From: Volutella citrinella | Lineage: Eukaryota; Ascomycota; Sordariomycetes; Hypocreales; Nectriaceae | Direction: 5' to 3' | DNA length: 64,000 nt | Assembly (NCBI GenBank): GCA_034401135.1 | Contig: JAWZSP010000009.1 | Location: 2,232,001-2,296,000 of the forward strand | In this document: positions 1-10,539 of the stretch, in pieces | Layout of the letters: the number at the start of each line of letters is the position of its first letter | Position numbering within the stretch: the stretch's first letter is position 1 | The notes under the pieces: model-generated | Databases searched by the model: none | What the model was told of the DNA's origin: nothing | What the model saw: the letters and a program-made list of their open reading frames with translations, nothing else | Position numbers and translations under genes: made by a program

Positions 1-1189
1 TCGAAGGAGATTTCTCGACTTCTCGATAGACAAGTGCCGAGAATAATGACAGCCATGGCGTGGTAATTGAGCAGGACTCGCAGCCCGAGCAGATGGATAA
101 GCGATGCATGAGAAAGTGTCGTTTTCATGGAAAGGTGGTAGGCATCTTTCCAAGCAGACATGCGAGCCCTCAAAGCCACCTGCCGAGAGATGAGTTCCGG
201 CGGTATTGGCTTGCTTGGTGCGATGCATTCAGCATGCTCTTTGAGATCAAAGACCAGCGCCAGAAGATTCTCCAAATGGTGAGTCGCATCCTGGGCCGTG
301 TCAAACGCTCGAGGGCATTTGGCTCCGTCATCCAGAGCAGCCATCAGCGACATTCCAGAGAAGGTGAGTGCCGTCTGGCCAAGAATTGTCAGATGCGTTG
401 TGAGCTGCCTGAAGGAATTCAACAAATGACCGCTTGTACGTGTGTGCCCCTGCTTCTGCAAGTCTCTCAGCATCTGTAATCCAAACTGGAAATGACTTTC
501 CATCATTTCCTGACGGCCCTGCAGCATCTCCAAGCACACAAAGAGGATGCAGGTGATGATGGCGATTTGCAGAGAGCACGCGTCCTTGTTGGCGAGGACC
601 TTGGCCAGTCCCTTGATGGCCTTGTTGTACTGGCTAATGGCAAGCCTCTCGTACGGCGTGATAATTTTATCATCGTAGCTGTTGGGGTTTGTTTCCCTGG
701 CCATGTGCACGCGGTAGGCCGAGCCAACGGCCACGAGTGCGTGAAAGATGGACGGCTCGGCGACACTGGCTTGGATGAGCATGTGGTCCCAGAAGTCGGA
801 TTTGAAGACGCCCGAAATCTTTAGGCTCTTGCATTGACAAAAGAATTCGAATCCTCTCTTCTCTTCGGGGGATTTGTCCACGAGTACCACGGCCGCGTTG
901 TACTGTTGAGATGCGACCACCCTCCAATGGCTTGCTGAGCAAACAAAGTCATCGCCGAAGGTGAGGCTCGATCCGCCTCCCCATATGCCATAGCCCTCGC
1001 AGACCCTGCCCGACTTGGTGCACTTCAAGCATGCAGGGCGGCCTTCATCACACTTGACACGCCGGAGTCTGTCCACATTGAACAAAGGTTAGCATCTCGA
1101 TATTCGTGGCTTGGGCTGGAACAGGCGGTCACTCACTTGCAGGTGCGGCAGCCGGACTTTACGTGTGCTCTTCGCGGGGAACTCCGCAT
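1..1189 (-). CDS. Zn2Cys6 fungal transcription factor (partial, 3' end outside window)
   Basis: Nuclear DNA-binding regulator of the Gal4-type binuclear cluster class. The ATG at 1189-1187 opens a short exon (1189-1137) that stops inside the zinc cluster. A 68-nt GT..AG intron (1136-1069) follows, and exon 2 runs open to the window edge. The joined N-terminus reads SGCRTCK-LRRVKCDEGRPACLKC, with the six cysteines at the usual spacing and the conserved intron inside the cluster. The rest is helical and matches the weakly conserved middle domain of this family (SVAEPSIFHALVAVGSAYR). The target genes are unknown. It is divergent from the aldo-keto reductase at 1773, which may be one target (inference). 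Family call is firm; function and full length cannot be judged. Confidence 0.85.
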
Positions 1190-1772
1190 CGGCGGCTCAT
1201 GGGCCTTGACAGAGCCAACAGATAGTGTCATGCTGTCTTTGAGCGCAGATGTTGCTTCTGTCTACAGCTATGTTCCGTGAAAGCCGGGGCGGAGTGGAAT
1301 GTGGAGAGACCGGGCTTCGGACATAGCGGGCTTAACCAGTGGCGGCCACTTGTTCGAGTGGGGTATTCGGGAAGTGAGATTCCTGATTGGTGGAGGACTG
1401 GGCCTAGCGAATTGGTGTGTGTGTGTGGCGCTTTTGTGCACCACGTCAAACTGAGACTCGACAGTAATGATGCATAACCTCGGGAGGCTGCAACTTACCG
1501 CATACCGTTGAGTTCTGGATCCCTCGGGAACTCACACCCATCATTGGTCGAATAGCTTACATGATGGTGTTGTTTGCACCAAGGCAACGGAAATGGTGGA
1601 GACAAAGTCCGCAAGTCTACGCAAGACGGGCGCCACTGATGTTGAGTATATATTAGGTTGGATCCAACGATCATAAGAATCAATACTCGACTCACATCCA
1701 TCAATCATCTACTGCAATACATCTCCATCAGTCATTCATCCTTACATCCATCCAAATTGACAACTTTAGACC
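1190..1772. promoter_or_regulatory. Divergent intergenic promoter between Zn2Cys6 regulator and aldo-keto reductase
   Basis: About 580 bp separate the two start codons. A TATA-like TATATA lies at 1647-1652, 121 bp upstream of the reductase ATG. A pyrimidine- and ATC-rich leader (1680-1770) looks like its 5' UTR. I saw no convincing coding potential here. Confidence 0.5.
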
Positions 1773-2886
1773 ATGTCTTCCACACGAACCCTCGGCCGCA
1801 ATGGGCCCCAAGTCAACGCCGTCGGTTTCGGCGCCATGAGCATCGGTGGCGCCTATGGCGCTGCGGGCACTGACGAAGAACGTTTTGTCCTCCTTGACCG
1901 AGCCCTTGAGATTGGCCAAACCTTTTGGGATACGGCCGACTTGTACGGCGACAGCGAGGAGGTCATCGGAAAGTGGTTCGCCAAGACGGGCAAGCGAAGC
2001 GACATCTTCCTGGCGACCAAGTTCGCGCTCCAGTATGAAGGGGCTGGGCTGAAGATTGATTCCAGCCCGGAGTATGTCAAGCAGGCTTGTGAGAAGAGCC
2101 TCAAGCGTCTTCAGACAGATGTGATTGACTTGTACTACTGCCACCGCGTTGACGGCAAGACGCCGATTGAGAAGACTATAGAGGCAATGGTTGAGCTGAA
2201 GAAGTGGGTAGATTCTAGCACTATTTTTTGTGTAATATGCTGACCAGAATTTTAGTCAAGGCAAGATTAAGTATCTCGGGTTGAGCGAGGTGTCTGCCGC
2301 CACCCTTCGGCGTGCGCATGCAGTGCATCCCATCACGGCCATCCAGATTGAGTACAGCCCCTTTGCCCTCGAAATCGAGGACCCAAAGATTGGGCTCCTT
2401 CAGGTCTGCCGCGAGCTCGGCATTGCCATTGTTGCCTACAGTCCCATGGGGCGGGGCCTTCTGACCGGCATCAAGACCCACCAGGACGTGGCCGCGGACC
2501 CGATCCTGTCCCTGTTCCCCAAGTTTTCCAAGGAAAACTTCCCCAAGATCCTCCAACTGGTCGACAAGATCAAGGAAGTTGCTGCCCGAAAGGGATGCTC
2601 GACGGCTCAGGTGACGCTGGCGTGGGACCTGGCCCAGGGACCCGACTTTTTCCCCATTCCTGGCACGAGGCGCACCAAGTACCTCGAGGAGAATTTTGGC
2701 TCGCAAAACATTACGCTTTCGGCCGAGGAGGTGAAAATGCTCCGAGATGCGGCCGAGAGTACAATCTTGCAAGGAGCACGCTATCCCGAAATGTAAGTCC
2801 CGATTTCCTTGATTGATGGATGTACTTTGCTGACATTTTCAAGACTCGGGGAATCGTTCGCTTTTGGTGATACACCGCTGCCTTAG
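1773..2886 (+). CDS. Aldo-keto reductase (pyridoxine dehydrogenase/YakC-like), three exons
   Basis: NAD(P)H-dependent oxidoreductase of the aldo/keto reductase TIM-barrel superfamily, cytosolic. Exons 1773-2203, 2256-2792 and 2844-2886 give 336 residues, a normal length for this subfamily. The catalytic tetrad is visible: Asp and Tyr in FWDTADLYG, Lys in LATKFA, His in YYCHRVDG. The cofactor end is typical ([16 protein letters not shown]). The last splice matters: exon 2 meets an in-frame ATG-TAA that is also a perfect GTAAGT donor. Splicing replaces the stop with a short exon ending [14 protein letters not shown], which looks like the conserved C-terminus of the family, so the three-exon model is preferred. 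Substrate unknown; probably an aldehyde or ketone. Confidence 0.88.
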
Positions 2887-3396
2887 GGAATGGCGAGCTG
2901 ATGGGCCTGGCAGGTGAAGGTTCTCACCCAGAAGAGCTGGTACTCTTGAGCCATCAAGGAACTCGCTCTAGAATTACCATGTTGCCGGGAAGATGGCCAC
3001 CTGTATCCAGGCGAGCACAGTCATCCAATATTACTCTGTCCCATACGCGTCATGATTTACAATGCGACGTTTCATCTGTCGCCTAGCCACGAAGGCCACT
3101 CACCATATTCCGCTGATGTACCTTCAAAGTCACCATCAAACTGCTGAGTGATGCTGCCACAACATAAGTCACTTGATTCAGCCGATTCACGTAGTTGTCT
3201 AAGCAGGAGAGCACTCGCTGTAGAGAGTTGACTTGCTGCCTTCTTCATACTTGACTACCTCAAACTACTGGTTGCAACAGAAATGCTCAGTCCTTGTTTC
3301 AAAAGCAGCAAGACACATCAACTGGATTACTATCTGAGACTCCCTATTTGACAACTCCAAATTGAGTTTGAAATTTTACAACGAAAATCATTGTCA
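2887..3396. other. Convergent intergenic region
   Basis: Lies between the 3' ends of the aldo-keto reductase and the first leucine-rich protein gene. No supported gene, repeat or RNA was seen. Confidence 0.5.
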
Positions 3397-4188
3397 TCAG
3401 TTTTCAAGATCGCTGGCGTCGCAATCAATATCCGAATCGACGAAATACTGACGCCCATTCCTGTAGTTGAACATAGAGCATTCGTCCATCTCATAGTCTC
3501 CCCACTTCTTGACTTCGTCTCGCGTAACCATAGTGACAGTGAGCTCCGGCCTTGCTCTGGTCGCTGCACGTATTGCCTTTGTGAACCGCGTATGAACGTC
3601 CGGTTCCGAGACGATCAGCTCTCTCAATTTGGGAGCCAGCTGTGGGCTCTCCTGCAACACTTCGAATATCATCCTTGACAGGCCTGTGATTTCTCCACCG
3701 CTACCATTGGCGGGCATGCTGATCTCCACCAAGGTTATGTCAGGGCAGTTCTCCAACATAGTGAAGAGCCCGTAGTCAGCGACGCCGGATGCGGACGGGA
3801 TTCGGACCTCTTGCAGGCTGGGGCAGGCATGTGCAAGGCGTGCAAACGCTTCGTCTGTCAAATCAATCGCGTCGTTGTGTGCAGTGCGGCTCACATCGGT
3901 GTACTTGAGGATCAAGTGGGTGATTCCCTGACAAACTGGCGCTCCTAGGGCCACGATGTCGTCAATATGTTTGCTGGAGCGGACGTTAGCTGGGTTTGTA
4001 CGGCCACATTCAAACGGTCTAGGGGATTCCTACTCGGTCAAAACGAATCCACTGCCGAAGAAGATTGAAGGTATGGGCTTCACTGGCTGCTGCTGGCTGG
4101 TAGTCGTGAGTGCAGATATCTCCGGACTCGCCGACTCGCCATTTGGGAAGTCTTCGGTCATCAAGGCATTCTCCATGGCAATTGGCAT
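3397..4188 (-). CDS. RNI/leucine-rich-repeat-like hypothetical protein, paralogue A
   Basis: Unnamed protein of 243 residues with two exons (4188-4034, 3973-3397) around a 60-nt intron placed exactly as in the neighbouring paralogue. The core shows repeats of the type LTDEAFARLAHACPSLQEVRIP and LFTMLENCPDITLVEISM, as in ribonuclease-inhibitor/F-box-type LRR proteins, followed by the shared block TMVTRDEVKKWGDYEMDE. No F-box is visible. The start at ATG 4188 is the first in-frame Met after an upstream stop, and it lacks the long Ser/Ala-rich N-terminus of paralogue B. Together with gene 5041-6175 it is a tandem duplication. Role unknown; LRR folds usually bind protein partners. Confidence 0.7.
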
Positions 4189-5040
4189 TGTTCTCTTGGC
4201 TAGCCGTAGGCTTGGGCAATTCCGGACTAGTTGTCTTGGTGCTGTTGTGGTTAGGCTTGTCGAGAGAGTTGGACTTGTTCCAATGAATCAACGCGAGGAC
4301 GCTTGTTGATGTGTTGACGTGTTGACGCGACTTGCGGGCGCGGTGAGATTTTAATCCGCTGTTGCGTTTTAGAATTGATTTATTGCTTTTTGCAAGAAGT
4401 CCAGCTCTGGCTGTATTTAGTCCTAGGGTGCATGCATGAAACTTCACTAGCAGGGGCTACAAAATGTCAAGACCACCTGCACAAAGGGATGAATTCTTGG
4501 GGGGGGGGGGAAGTTTTCAGTGGAGGAAAAGCTTTATTGTCAGTATCTATCTAACAAAATGCATTAAAAACCTCCGGTGCTGTGCCCACTCCTACAGCCG
4601 CGCCCAATTCTCCCCAACACGATGCTCTATGCATGCCAGCTGACGTGACATGCGAAGAGCGAAGGGTCGAGGGTTAATACCAAGTTGTAACACACACATA
4701 TCATGAGTGCTGTCTTCCCGCCCGTCAGGGCTCACCGCGATTTGTCATGAAGATAGATCGTCTGAATGGAAGGGTTGAGATCGCGTGCTAATGCTTCAAG
4801 GGTTGTGAAGCGTGTGTAGCACGCGGTCTCAGGGTATCACAGTAAGTTCACCGGGAGCTGCCATACCTGGCATCTCAACCGTGGTGAGTTATCGTCCACA
4901 AGGGACGATAGGTTGCGAGGCCTGCGTAACATGTTACGCATGGCCTCATTCATATTCACATTAGTAGTTATCACAGTAGTGCCGCAGGAGATGCCGTACC
5001 CGGCATCTCAACCACAGCGATCGACAGCGCGACCCGGCAT
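4189..5040. other. Intergenic region with poly-G tract and duplicated hairpin element
   Basis: 850 bp between the two LRR paralogues. It contains a G10-11 run at about 4499-4510 and, in its second half, the duplicated structured element listed separately. No supported coding sequence. Confidence 0.5.
4773..5013. repeat. Two diverged copies of a hairpin-rich structured element
   Basis: Unit 1 (4801-4880) and unit 2 (4911-5013) each start with GGTTG and end with ATCTCAACC, so their ends can pair. Each contains an inner palindrome: GCGTG/CACGC at about 4811-4825 in unit 1, and the perfect 18-bp TGCGTAACATGTTACGCA at 4923-4940 flanked by GAGGCC/GGCCTC in unit 2. Each also has a TATCACAG box and a terminal hairpin, TGCCA-TACC-TGGCA in unit 1 and TGCCG-TACC-CGGCA in unit 2. 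The A-T to G-C change occurs on both arms. A further hairpin, TATCGTCC/GGACGATA, lies between the units. GGTTGAGAT at 4773-4781 is a perfect partner for 4872-4880. Identity unknown. Confidence 0.6.
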
Positions 5041-6175
5041 TTAGTACCATCGGCGGCCTCTGCCATAGCCATATGATGGTCCGTCACCATCATATCTAGG
5101 TGCACTGTTCTGGATGCGGCCTTTCTTGTAGTTCTCCTTTAACTCTTCCATCTCCCAATCTCCCCACTTCTTGACTTCGTCTCGACGAACCAAAGCGACG
5201 GTCAGGTTCGTCCTTTGTCGAGTCAATTCGCGCATCGCCTTCATGTAGTCCTTGTCGGAGGAATACCCCCCGTGCGGCCCCACGAGCTTCTTCAGCTTGG
5301 GCGCCAAGTATGGGTCATCCAGCAGTTCCACAAAGATAGTTTCCATGAGGTTCCTATTGTTGTCATTGCCACCGCGGGTCGCGCCAGAAAAGTCCACCAA
5401 GGTCAGTTTGGGACACGAGGAAAAGAATTCGACAATCCTGTGACCGAGGACGCTGGATACGGAAGGGATCACGACCTGCTGCAGGTTGGGGCACGCTCTT
5501 GCGAGGCGGATGAGTCCATTGTCGGTCAGATCTTTGGCGGTGTTGGTTGCGCCATAGCCGACGTCCTCGTAATTGAAATGGAACTGCGTGATTCCCTGGC
5601 GAACAGACGGTATCAGACAAAGGATATCATCGACAATGGCACTAGGGGTGCGTTAGCTGTGTTGTTGCCATGTGTCGCAGCAGTGGAGGCACTACTTACT
5701 CGGTCAAGACGAAGTCGCAGCCCAGCGTGATGTTTCTGGTACGCTTGCCAATGACCTGGTGATACTTGCCATCCCAGTCGCGGTTGCTCCGAAATTCGGC
5801 AGTTTTGGAACCAGCACAAACCGGCTTCAACAACCTAGGCTTGGCCGGCTGGACCTTTGCAGGCTGAGCAGCAGTCTGCTGGTCGGAGCTGGCGGCAGTG
5901 GTGGGCGCAGATGCTGGCTCGACTGGCTCTTTTTGGTCGGCTCCGTGGCTGCTGGAAATGGGCTCGGGTGACTGCTTGCGACTGGCGATGGGGCATTTGC
6001 CGCATGTGCACTCCGGCGCCACTGGCTGCTCAGATGCGGCCGTGGAGACGGATGCCGATGCGGATGCTGATACGGATGCAGATGGTGGGCTTTTAACCTC
6101 TTTCTTGTTGCGCCCGACATTCAGGTAATACTGAGTAATCAGGGCGTTCTTCTTGGGTGTTCGAATGGGAGGCAT
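5041..6175 (-). CDS. RNI/leucine-rich-repeat-like hypothetical protein, paralogue B
   Basis: Protein of 358 residues in two exons (6175-5700, 5641-5041; 58-nt intron). The N-terminal ~120 residues are low-complexity Ser/Ala/Pro-rich with a small Cys pair (ECTCGKCP). The C-terminal ~200 residues match paralogue A: FVLTE at the splice, DDI..QGIT, LTDNGLIRLARACPNLQQVVIPS, and VRRDEVKKWGDWEME. The tail is Gly/Tyr/Arg-rich (SYGYGRGRRWY), a composition seen in nucleic-acid-binding tails (inference only). No F-box was seen. The conserved intron position and adjacency show a tandem duplication followed by N- and C-terminal divergence. Confidence 0.75.
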
Positions 6176-6454
6176 GGTGGTTCAAGTTAAAATAGAGAGA
6201 CAAGTTTAACTAAATGAAGACTTTGTGTGTGCGTGTTGTTGATGTTGCAGATCACAGTATTTGTACTCATTGCCCTGACACGCGTAGGTGGGACGCGTTC
6301 GACTTGCGGCCCCCTTACTAGTGCGTGGTTAATCTGCAACACAACACGGTGTGAGGCGCTGCAGCGATAAACAACATAATCATTTTGCACAATTGACAAT
6401 ATTGCTTTTTCTGCACGATACTTCACCCGATCGTCAGTGTGCATTTGTTAGTAA

Positions 6455-8988
6455 CTAGGTAATCAGTCCATCAAACCCAAACAAGGAGTCTAAAATCCAG
6501 GGCGGGTCCAAGGCCCCTGGCCCCCCCGCAGTCTCAGGCGGGGTATCATCGCTTCCCGTGGCTTGCAGGCCCGAGTCCTGGTTCTGTCCAGCCAGGGTGG
6601 GTGGCGGAATGTTGTGCAATGCCACGGAGGAGCTTGGTAGACTGTAGTCGAAACTCCTCATAATCTCATCAATGTCAAGATCGGTGAGCATCTGGTCAAT
6701 TCGTGTCGGGCCTGGCTCAGAGCCGAGTGCTGTTGGCACCATCAGAGTCGACCCGTTGACTTCAGCATCATTCATCACACAAGCCGAGCAGCTCGATTGC
6801 GCGATTTCAGGAATCTCATCAACATGCACCTTGAGGCGATGCATCAGTCCCTTGAGAATCTTCAGCGTCTGCCGCGGTCCATGGCAATTGGTTTGCTGCT
6901 CATCCAGCGCATGCAGACAATTCTGCAGACGTCGATGCGATTCCGAATCAGGAGCCTGCTGCGCTGCGATGCGTACATGAATCGTCGCGCTGACATATGT
7001 CGCGTAAGAAACAAAGTAAGGTGTCGTCTTCATGCAAAAATGATTTCGGTAGAGTACGAGAATCTCATGGACTTCCGAGGCAGCCATGGCGCATGCTGCA
7101 AAGGCATCGCTTGCAGCTGACGCCGACGCCGATTGGAGATGTCCGTCGGAGACAAAGGGTCGGTTGAGCAGGATTACCAAGGACTGGTACATTGCCCTTA
7201 TAGCAATTGTTAGCAAATGAGACTGTAATCACGGGTGTAGCCTCGGCTACCGCACTCACGACAAGGATATAGTGTGAGGAAGGATGCCTCCAGTGTCCGC
7301 TGAACCGGATTGGATTGACAGCGTGGCGGGTAAGTTTTTCTTCCAGTTGTGTAGCTCGTGCTGCAATTGACGTGAAGTGTTGAAATGCTGCGTGGCGTCC
7401 CGGGAAGACCTTTTTTCAGCGTAGAGCGTGCACAGGATGCGATCCATGATGATGCTCAGCTTGCACAACTGCTCAAACGCAGAAACGGCATGGGTCGGTA
7501 CATCCAGCGTCTGCGGAGTATGTGAATACGTCAACGTGTTGAACAGATCCAGCTCCTCGTAGTCGTCTAGAAACTGCACTGGCACGCGGTTGTCCATCTC
7601 TCGTAACCGGGCTGGTCGACCTTGGTAGATGGCCTGCACCTTGTCCAGGACTAGTCCGAGCGTGTCAGCTGCTTCCGGGAACTCTCTGTAATCTGGAACG
7701 TACTGAATACTGTCCAAAACAATCTTCTGTGGACCTCGACATCTTCAGCAGAGTAATTTTTGCTTGGCAGAGGCGCAGGGCGCTCAACGTGGATACCAAG
7801 ATCGATAACCATGTTGATAGCAATGCCCATGTAGTGCCACGCAAGGCTACGCTCATCGCACCACGTGAACAAGGCGTCTGCCACAATGAGGAGCGCCTGT
7901 ATTGTTGTTACTTCGCTGGTCCACAGTATCTGAGAGCCCGATGCATGTAAAATGTCTTCAAACCTGCGCCTAAAGACTCGACCGTTTTCGTATTGTAGGC
8001 GCTGCTCTTCTGGAAGATGTTTTGAGCCGGCGAACAGGATTGCATGGAGTAAGAGCTTGGAGAAGTAACGACCGCCGCAGGCCATGTCTCGCATGAAAGC
8101 AGGGCGATAGACGACGCAGCCAGAATAAAACTGGCGGTTCCAGAAAGATGCCATGAGCTGCATACCAAGCGTGCTATCGATGCCATCAAAGTCCAACTTC
8201 TGGCTGCGGAAATTGACTATTTCTAGTTGTCCTGTGGCTCGTTAGCTCATCATCTCAAACAACTGGTGCACATATTTCGGTGTCGACACACTTTGCCTGG
8301 CTGCATCAGCCACCAGCTGGTTCTTAGCATGGACCAAGGAGGCATCCGGAGCAGGACCTTTTGGCCCCGATGAGTTGGTGTCGAACAGGGCGCTTGAGGG
8401 GCCGTGGAATTCCGTAGCTTGCGCTGGCTGAGTGGCAAGTTGTCTTCTACCGGAAAAGCCGGAGACGGATGGAGAGGCATGGGAGGGGGGTGCTGGGGAA
8501 TCTGAAGGCGACGGTAGAGCCAAGGAGTCAATACACTGTATGTGGCCCGGTACAAGGCCTCCAATGGGGGCTTGATCCGCAATCTCATCTTGCACAGACG
8601 CATAGTCAACTTGAAACTGCTCTTCATTGGGCACAGAGCCTGGGTGCTGCAGTGAGCGACGCAAGCGGGCGTTTTCCTGCTCGAGACGGTTGATGCGAGC
8701 CCTTGAGGGTCTGTATGGCTGCTTAGCTCACTGGCGGCGGATAGAAGTCTGAAGTATTAAGCTCACCTTGGCGGCTGGTGTCTTGGGGCGTAAGTGCACT
8801 GCAAGTCCCGTGCATCGCAGTGAGCGCATCGAGGTGTTGCATTGTCGCATCCAAGCTGCTGAACGGTCAGCGGATGTGAGCAGATGTAGCGCGGCAGAGA
8901 TGCCATGTACCTTTCTCCGTCGGCAAAAGTCGCAAGCATTCGATGTCCGCGGCCGGCGGCGTCGGGCTGGTGACACTGTCGGATCCAT
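6455..8988 (-). CDS. Zn2Cys6 transcription factor with Fungal_trans domain
   Basis: Six exons (8988-8911, 8855-8767, 8710-8292, 8231-7704, 7650-7260, 7196-6455) give 748 residues with every junction in frame. Residues about 19-50 form the zinc cluster (CDFCRRRK-LGCDNATPRCAHCDARDLQC), split by an intron as is common. A short basic/coiled segment follows (RINRLEQENARLRR). The middle is a classical Fungal_trans domain: FWNRQFYSGCVVYRP, then HRRLFWTVFILDKVQAIYQGRP. The C-terminus is acidic and hydrophobic, as in activation regions. It begins the accessory metabolic block and is the natural candidate to control the isomerase, hydrolase and reductase genes beside it (inference). Resembles NirA/AmyR-type regulators only at family level. 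Confidence 0.88.
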
Positions 8989-9262
8989 CTGCCAGGTATC
9001 CTTGTCGGGTCGCTCTCCTTTGCTGACGGAACATTACTCGCCGTTGACAACGAGGGAAAAGCAGATGGTCATTCATGGATCATGCGACGGAAAGAAAAGT
9101 CCCGCTCCGCTCCGTCAGATTACGTCACGGATGATCCGTTGCTACCCTGATGCATGCTACCACAAATCATTCCAAGGCTACAGTTGAAGATACGAGTCAA
9201 TCACATTGAACATTGGGCCTAATATTTTTTTTTAATTATTGGGCTCTAGTGCTTTCTGATGA

Positions 9263-10156
9263 CTACTTTTTCAAAAACGGCGTCAATGTCTTCGCCGAAC
9301 GCTTAAACAAGCCCGTGTAATACTCGTCCGACAACAAACCCGAGCCATGATCAAGAATGAACTGGAGGTGATCCGGGTGCACGTCAACAATGCTCATCTC
9401 TAACTGAGCCTTTCCGTACATGCCCACGGGCGATCGGTCAATTGGCGGCACGCATTCAACAGTCAATGGCCCATTATAGCCTACTCCCGCCAGTGCGGTC
9501 ATGATTTTGCCCCAGTCAAAGTGTCCATCCCCTGCTGCCAGGCGATTATGGTCTGCCGCGTGGAAGTCGAGGATACGGGAGCCGCACGCGCGAATGGCAG
9601 CAAACATGTCTTTTTCTTCAAGCGCCAGATGGAAGGGGTCGAATGCAATCCCGCAGTCGAAGCCGACCTCGTCAGCGAGAGCAAGCGCCTGGTCGGTGCG
9701 GTTGATGAAGTACGTCTCGAATCGGTTGAGGGGCTCCAGGGCAAGCCGGATGCCTTTCTGATGGGCGTAGCTGGCTACCTCCCTGAGGCCCTCGACGGCC
9801 CAGTTCCATTCATTCTCAGGCGTGGACGTAGGCGCCAACTTGCCGACTCTTCCAGGGACAACTGTGACAAATGACCCTCCCAGTTCTGCAGCCAGTGTGA
9901 CACAATCCTTGATGTACTGGACGGTATCCGCTCTCTGCTGTGCTTCGGTCGCGATGAGATCACGTTGGCCCTGCATGATGGTGACGGTGCCTAGACAAGT
10001 AATGTTGTACTTGCGAAGAAGGTCGTTGGTCTCTTGCACCTGGTAACGAGTTGGTTCACCTGGGAGCTCCACACCAGTGTATCCGAGACGGCTGAGGCGT
10101 TGCAGACTCTTCTCCAACGGCTCCGGCCGCATCCAAGTGTGAGCGCCGAGTTGCAT
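9263..10156 (-). CDS. Sugar isomerase/epimerase-like TIM barrel (AP-endonuclease-2 superfamily)
   Basis: Intronless, 297 residues. Belongs to the xylose-isomerase-like TIM-barrel superfamily that includes D-tagatose/D-psicose 3-epimerases, hydroxypyruvate isomerases and IolE-type enzymes. Four metal ligands fall where expected: Glu141 (LALEPLNRFE), Asp173 (AFDPFH), His199 (LDFHAADH) and Glu234 (LTVECV). The LEPLNRFE signature favours a ketose 3-epimerase-like enzyme over an endonuclease. Cytosolic; substrate not determinable. It is transcribed divergently from the alpha/beta hydrolase at 10540 across a 383-bp shared promoter, which suggests a joint pathway. No introns, unlike most neighbours, which could reflect ancient bacterial origin (weak inference). 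Confidence 0.85.
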   Translation of the reverse strand: MQLGAHTWMRPEPLEKSLQRLSRLGYTGVELPGEPTRYQVQETNDLLRKYNITCLGTVTIMQGQRDLIATEAQQRADTVQYIKDCVTLAAELGGSFVTVVPGRVGKLAPTSTPENEWNWAVEGLREVASYAHQKGIRLALEPLNRFETYFINRTDQALALADEVGFDCGIAFDPFHLALEEKDMFAAIRACGSRILDFHAADHNRLAAGDGHFDWGKIMTALAGVGYNGPLTVECVPPIDRSPVGMYGKAQLEMSIVDVHPDHLQFILDHGSGLLSDEYYTGLFKRSAKTLTPFLKK

Positions 10157-10539
10157 GGCGATATGTGATGTGGGAGAGGGGCTCTGGAGAATGGAGCTGG
10201 ACTGTAGTTAACTTAGGAGGCGAATAAAGGACCTTTTATTGCGATATTCTACGACAGTGTCCGAATTCTATGGGCAATCTTATATCACTTACAGGAGCTG
10301 ACGGATGTTGGTCTTCCGGTTGTGGGTCCGCGGATGCTTGAAGCGGAAGGACAACTTTCCGCTCTCCGTTCGACTTCCGTGGGTCCACGATACCAAGACA
10401 ATCAGGTCTATAAATCCCAAGATCCCCCGCCATCAAAAACATCATCCATCATCAATCTCAATTCGATTTGACTAAACATCTAATTCTTCAATCTCCATTT
10501 CATCTCACAAAAACACCGCTCACCGGCCCAGACCCCAAC
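10157..10539. promoter_or_regulatory. Divergent promoter of isomerase and hydrolase genes
   Basis: 383-bp bidirectional region. A TATAAA at 10409-10414 serves the hydrolase side, followed by a C/A-rich leader. A dense cluster of CGG/CCG triplets lies at 10315-10375, including the palindrome GCGGAA-N8-TTCCGC (10343-10348 / 10357-10362) and CCGCGG. These are typical half-sites of Zn2Cys6 regulators. The cognate factor is unproven; the two such genes at 6455 and 15920 are candidates. Confidence 0.55.

Noticed and set aside
4499..4511. Poly-G run as a possible element or assembly join
   Set aside because: A single homopolymer is common in fungal intergenic DNA and may be a length-calling artefact; nothing else supports a boundary.
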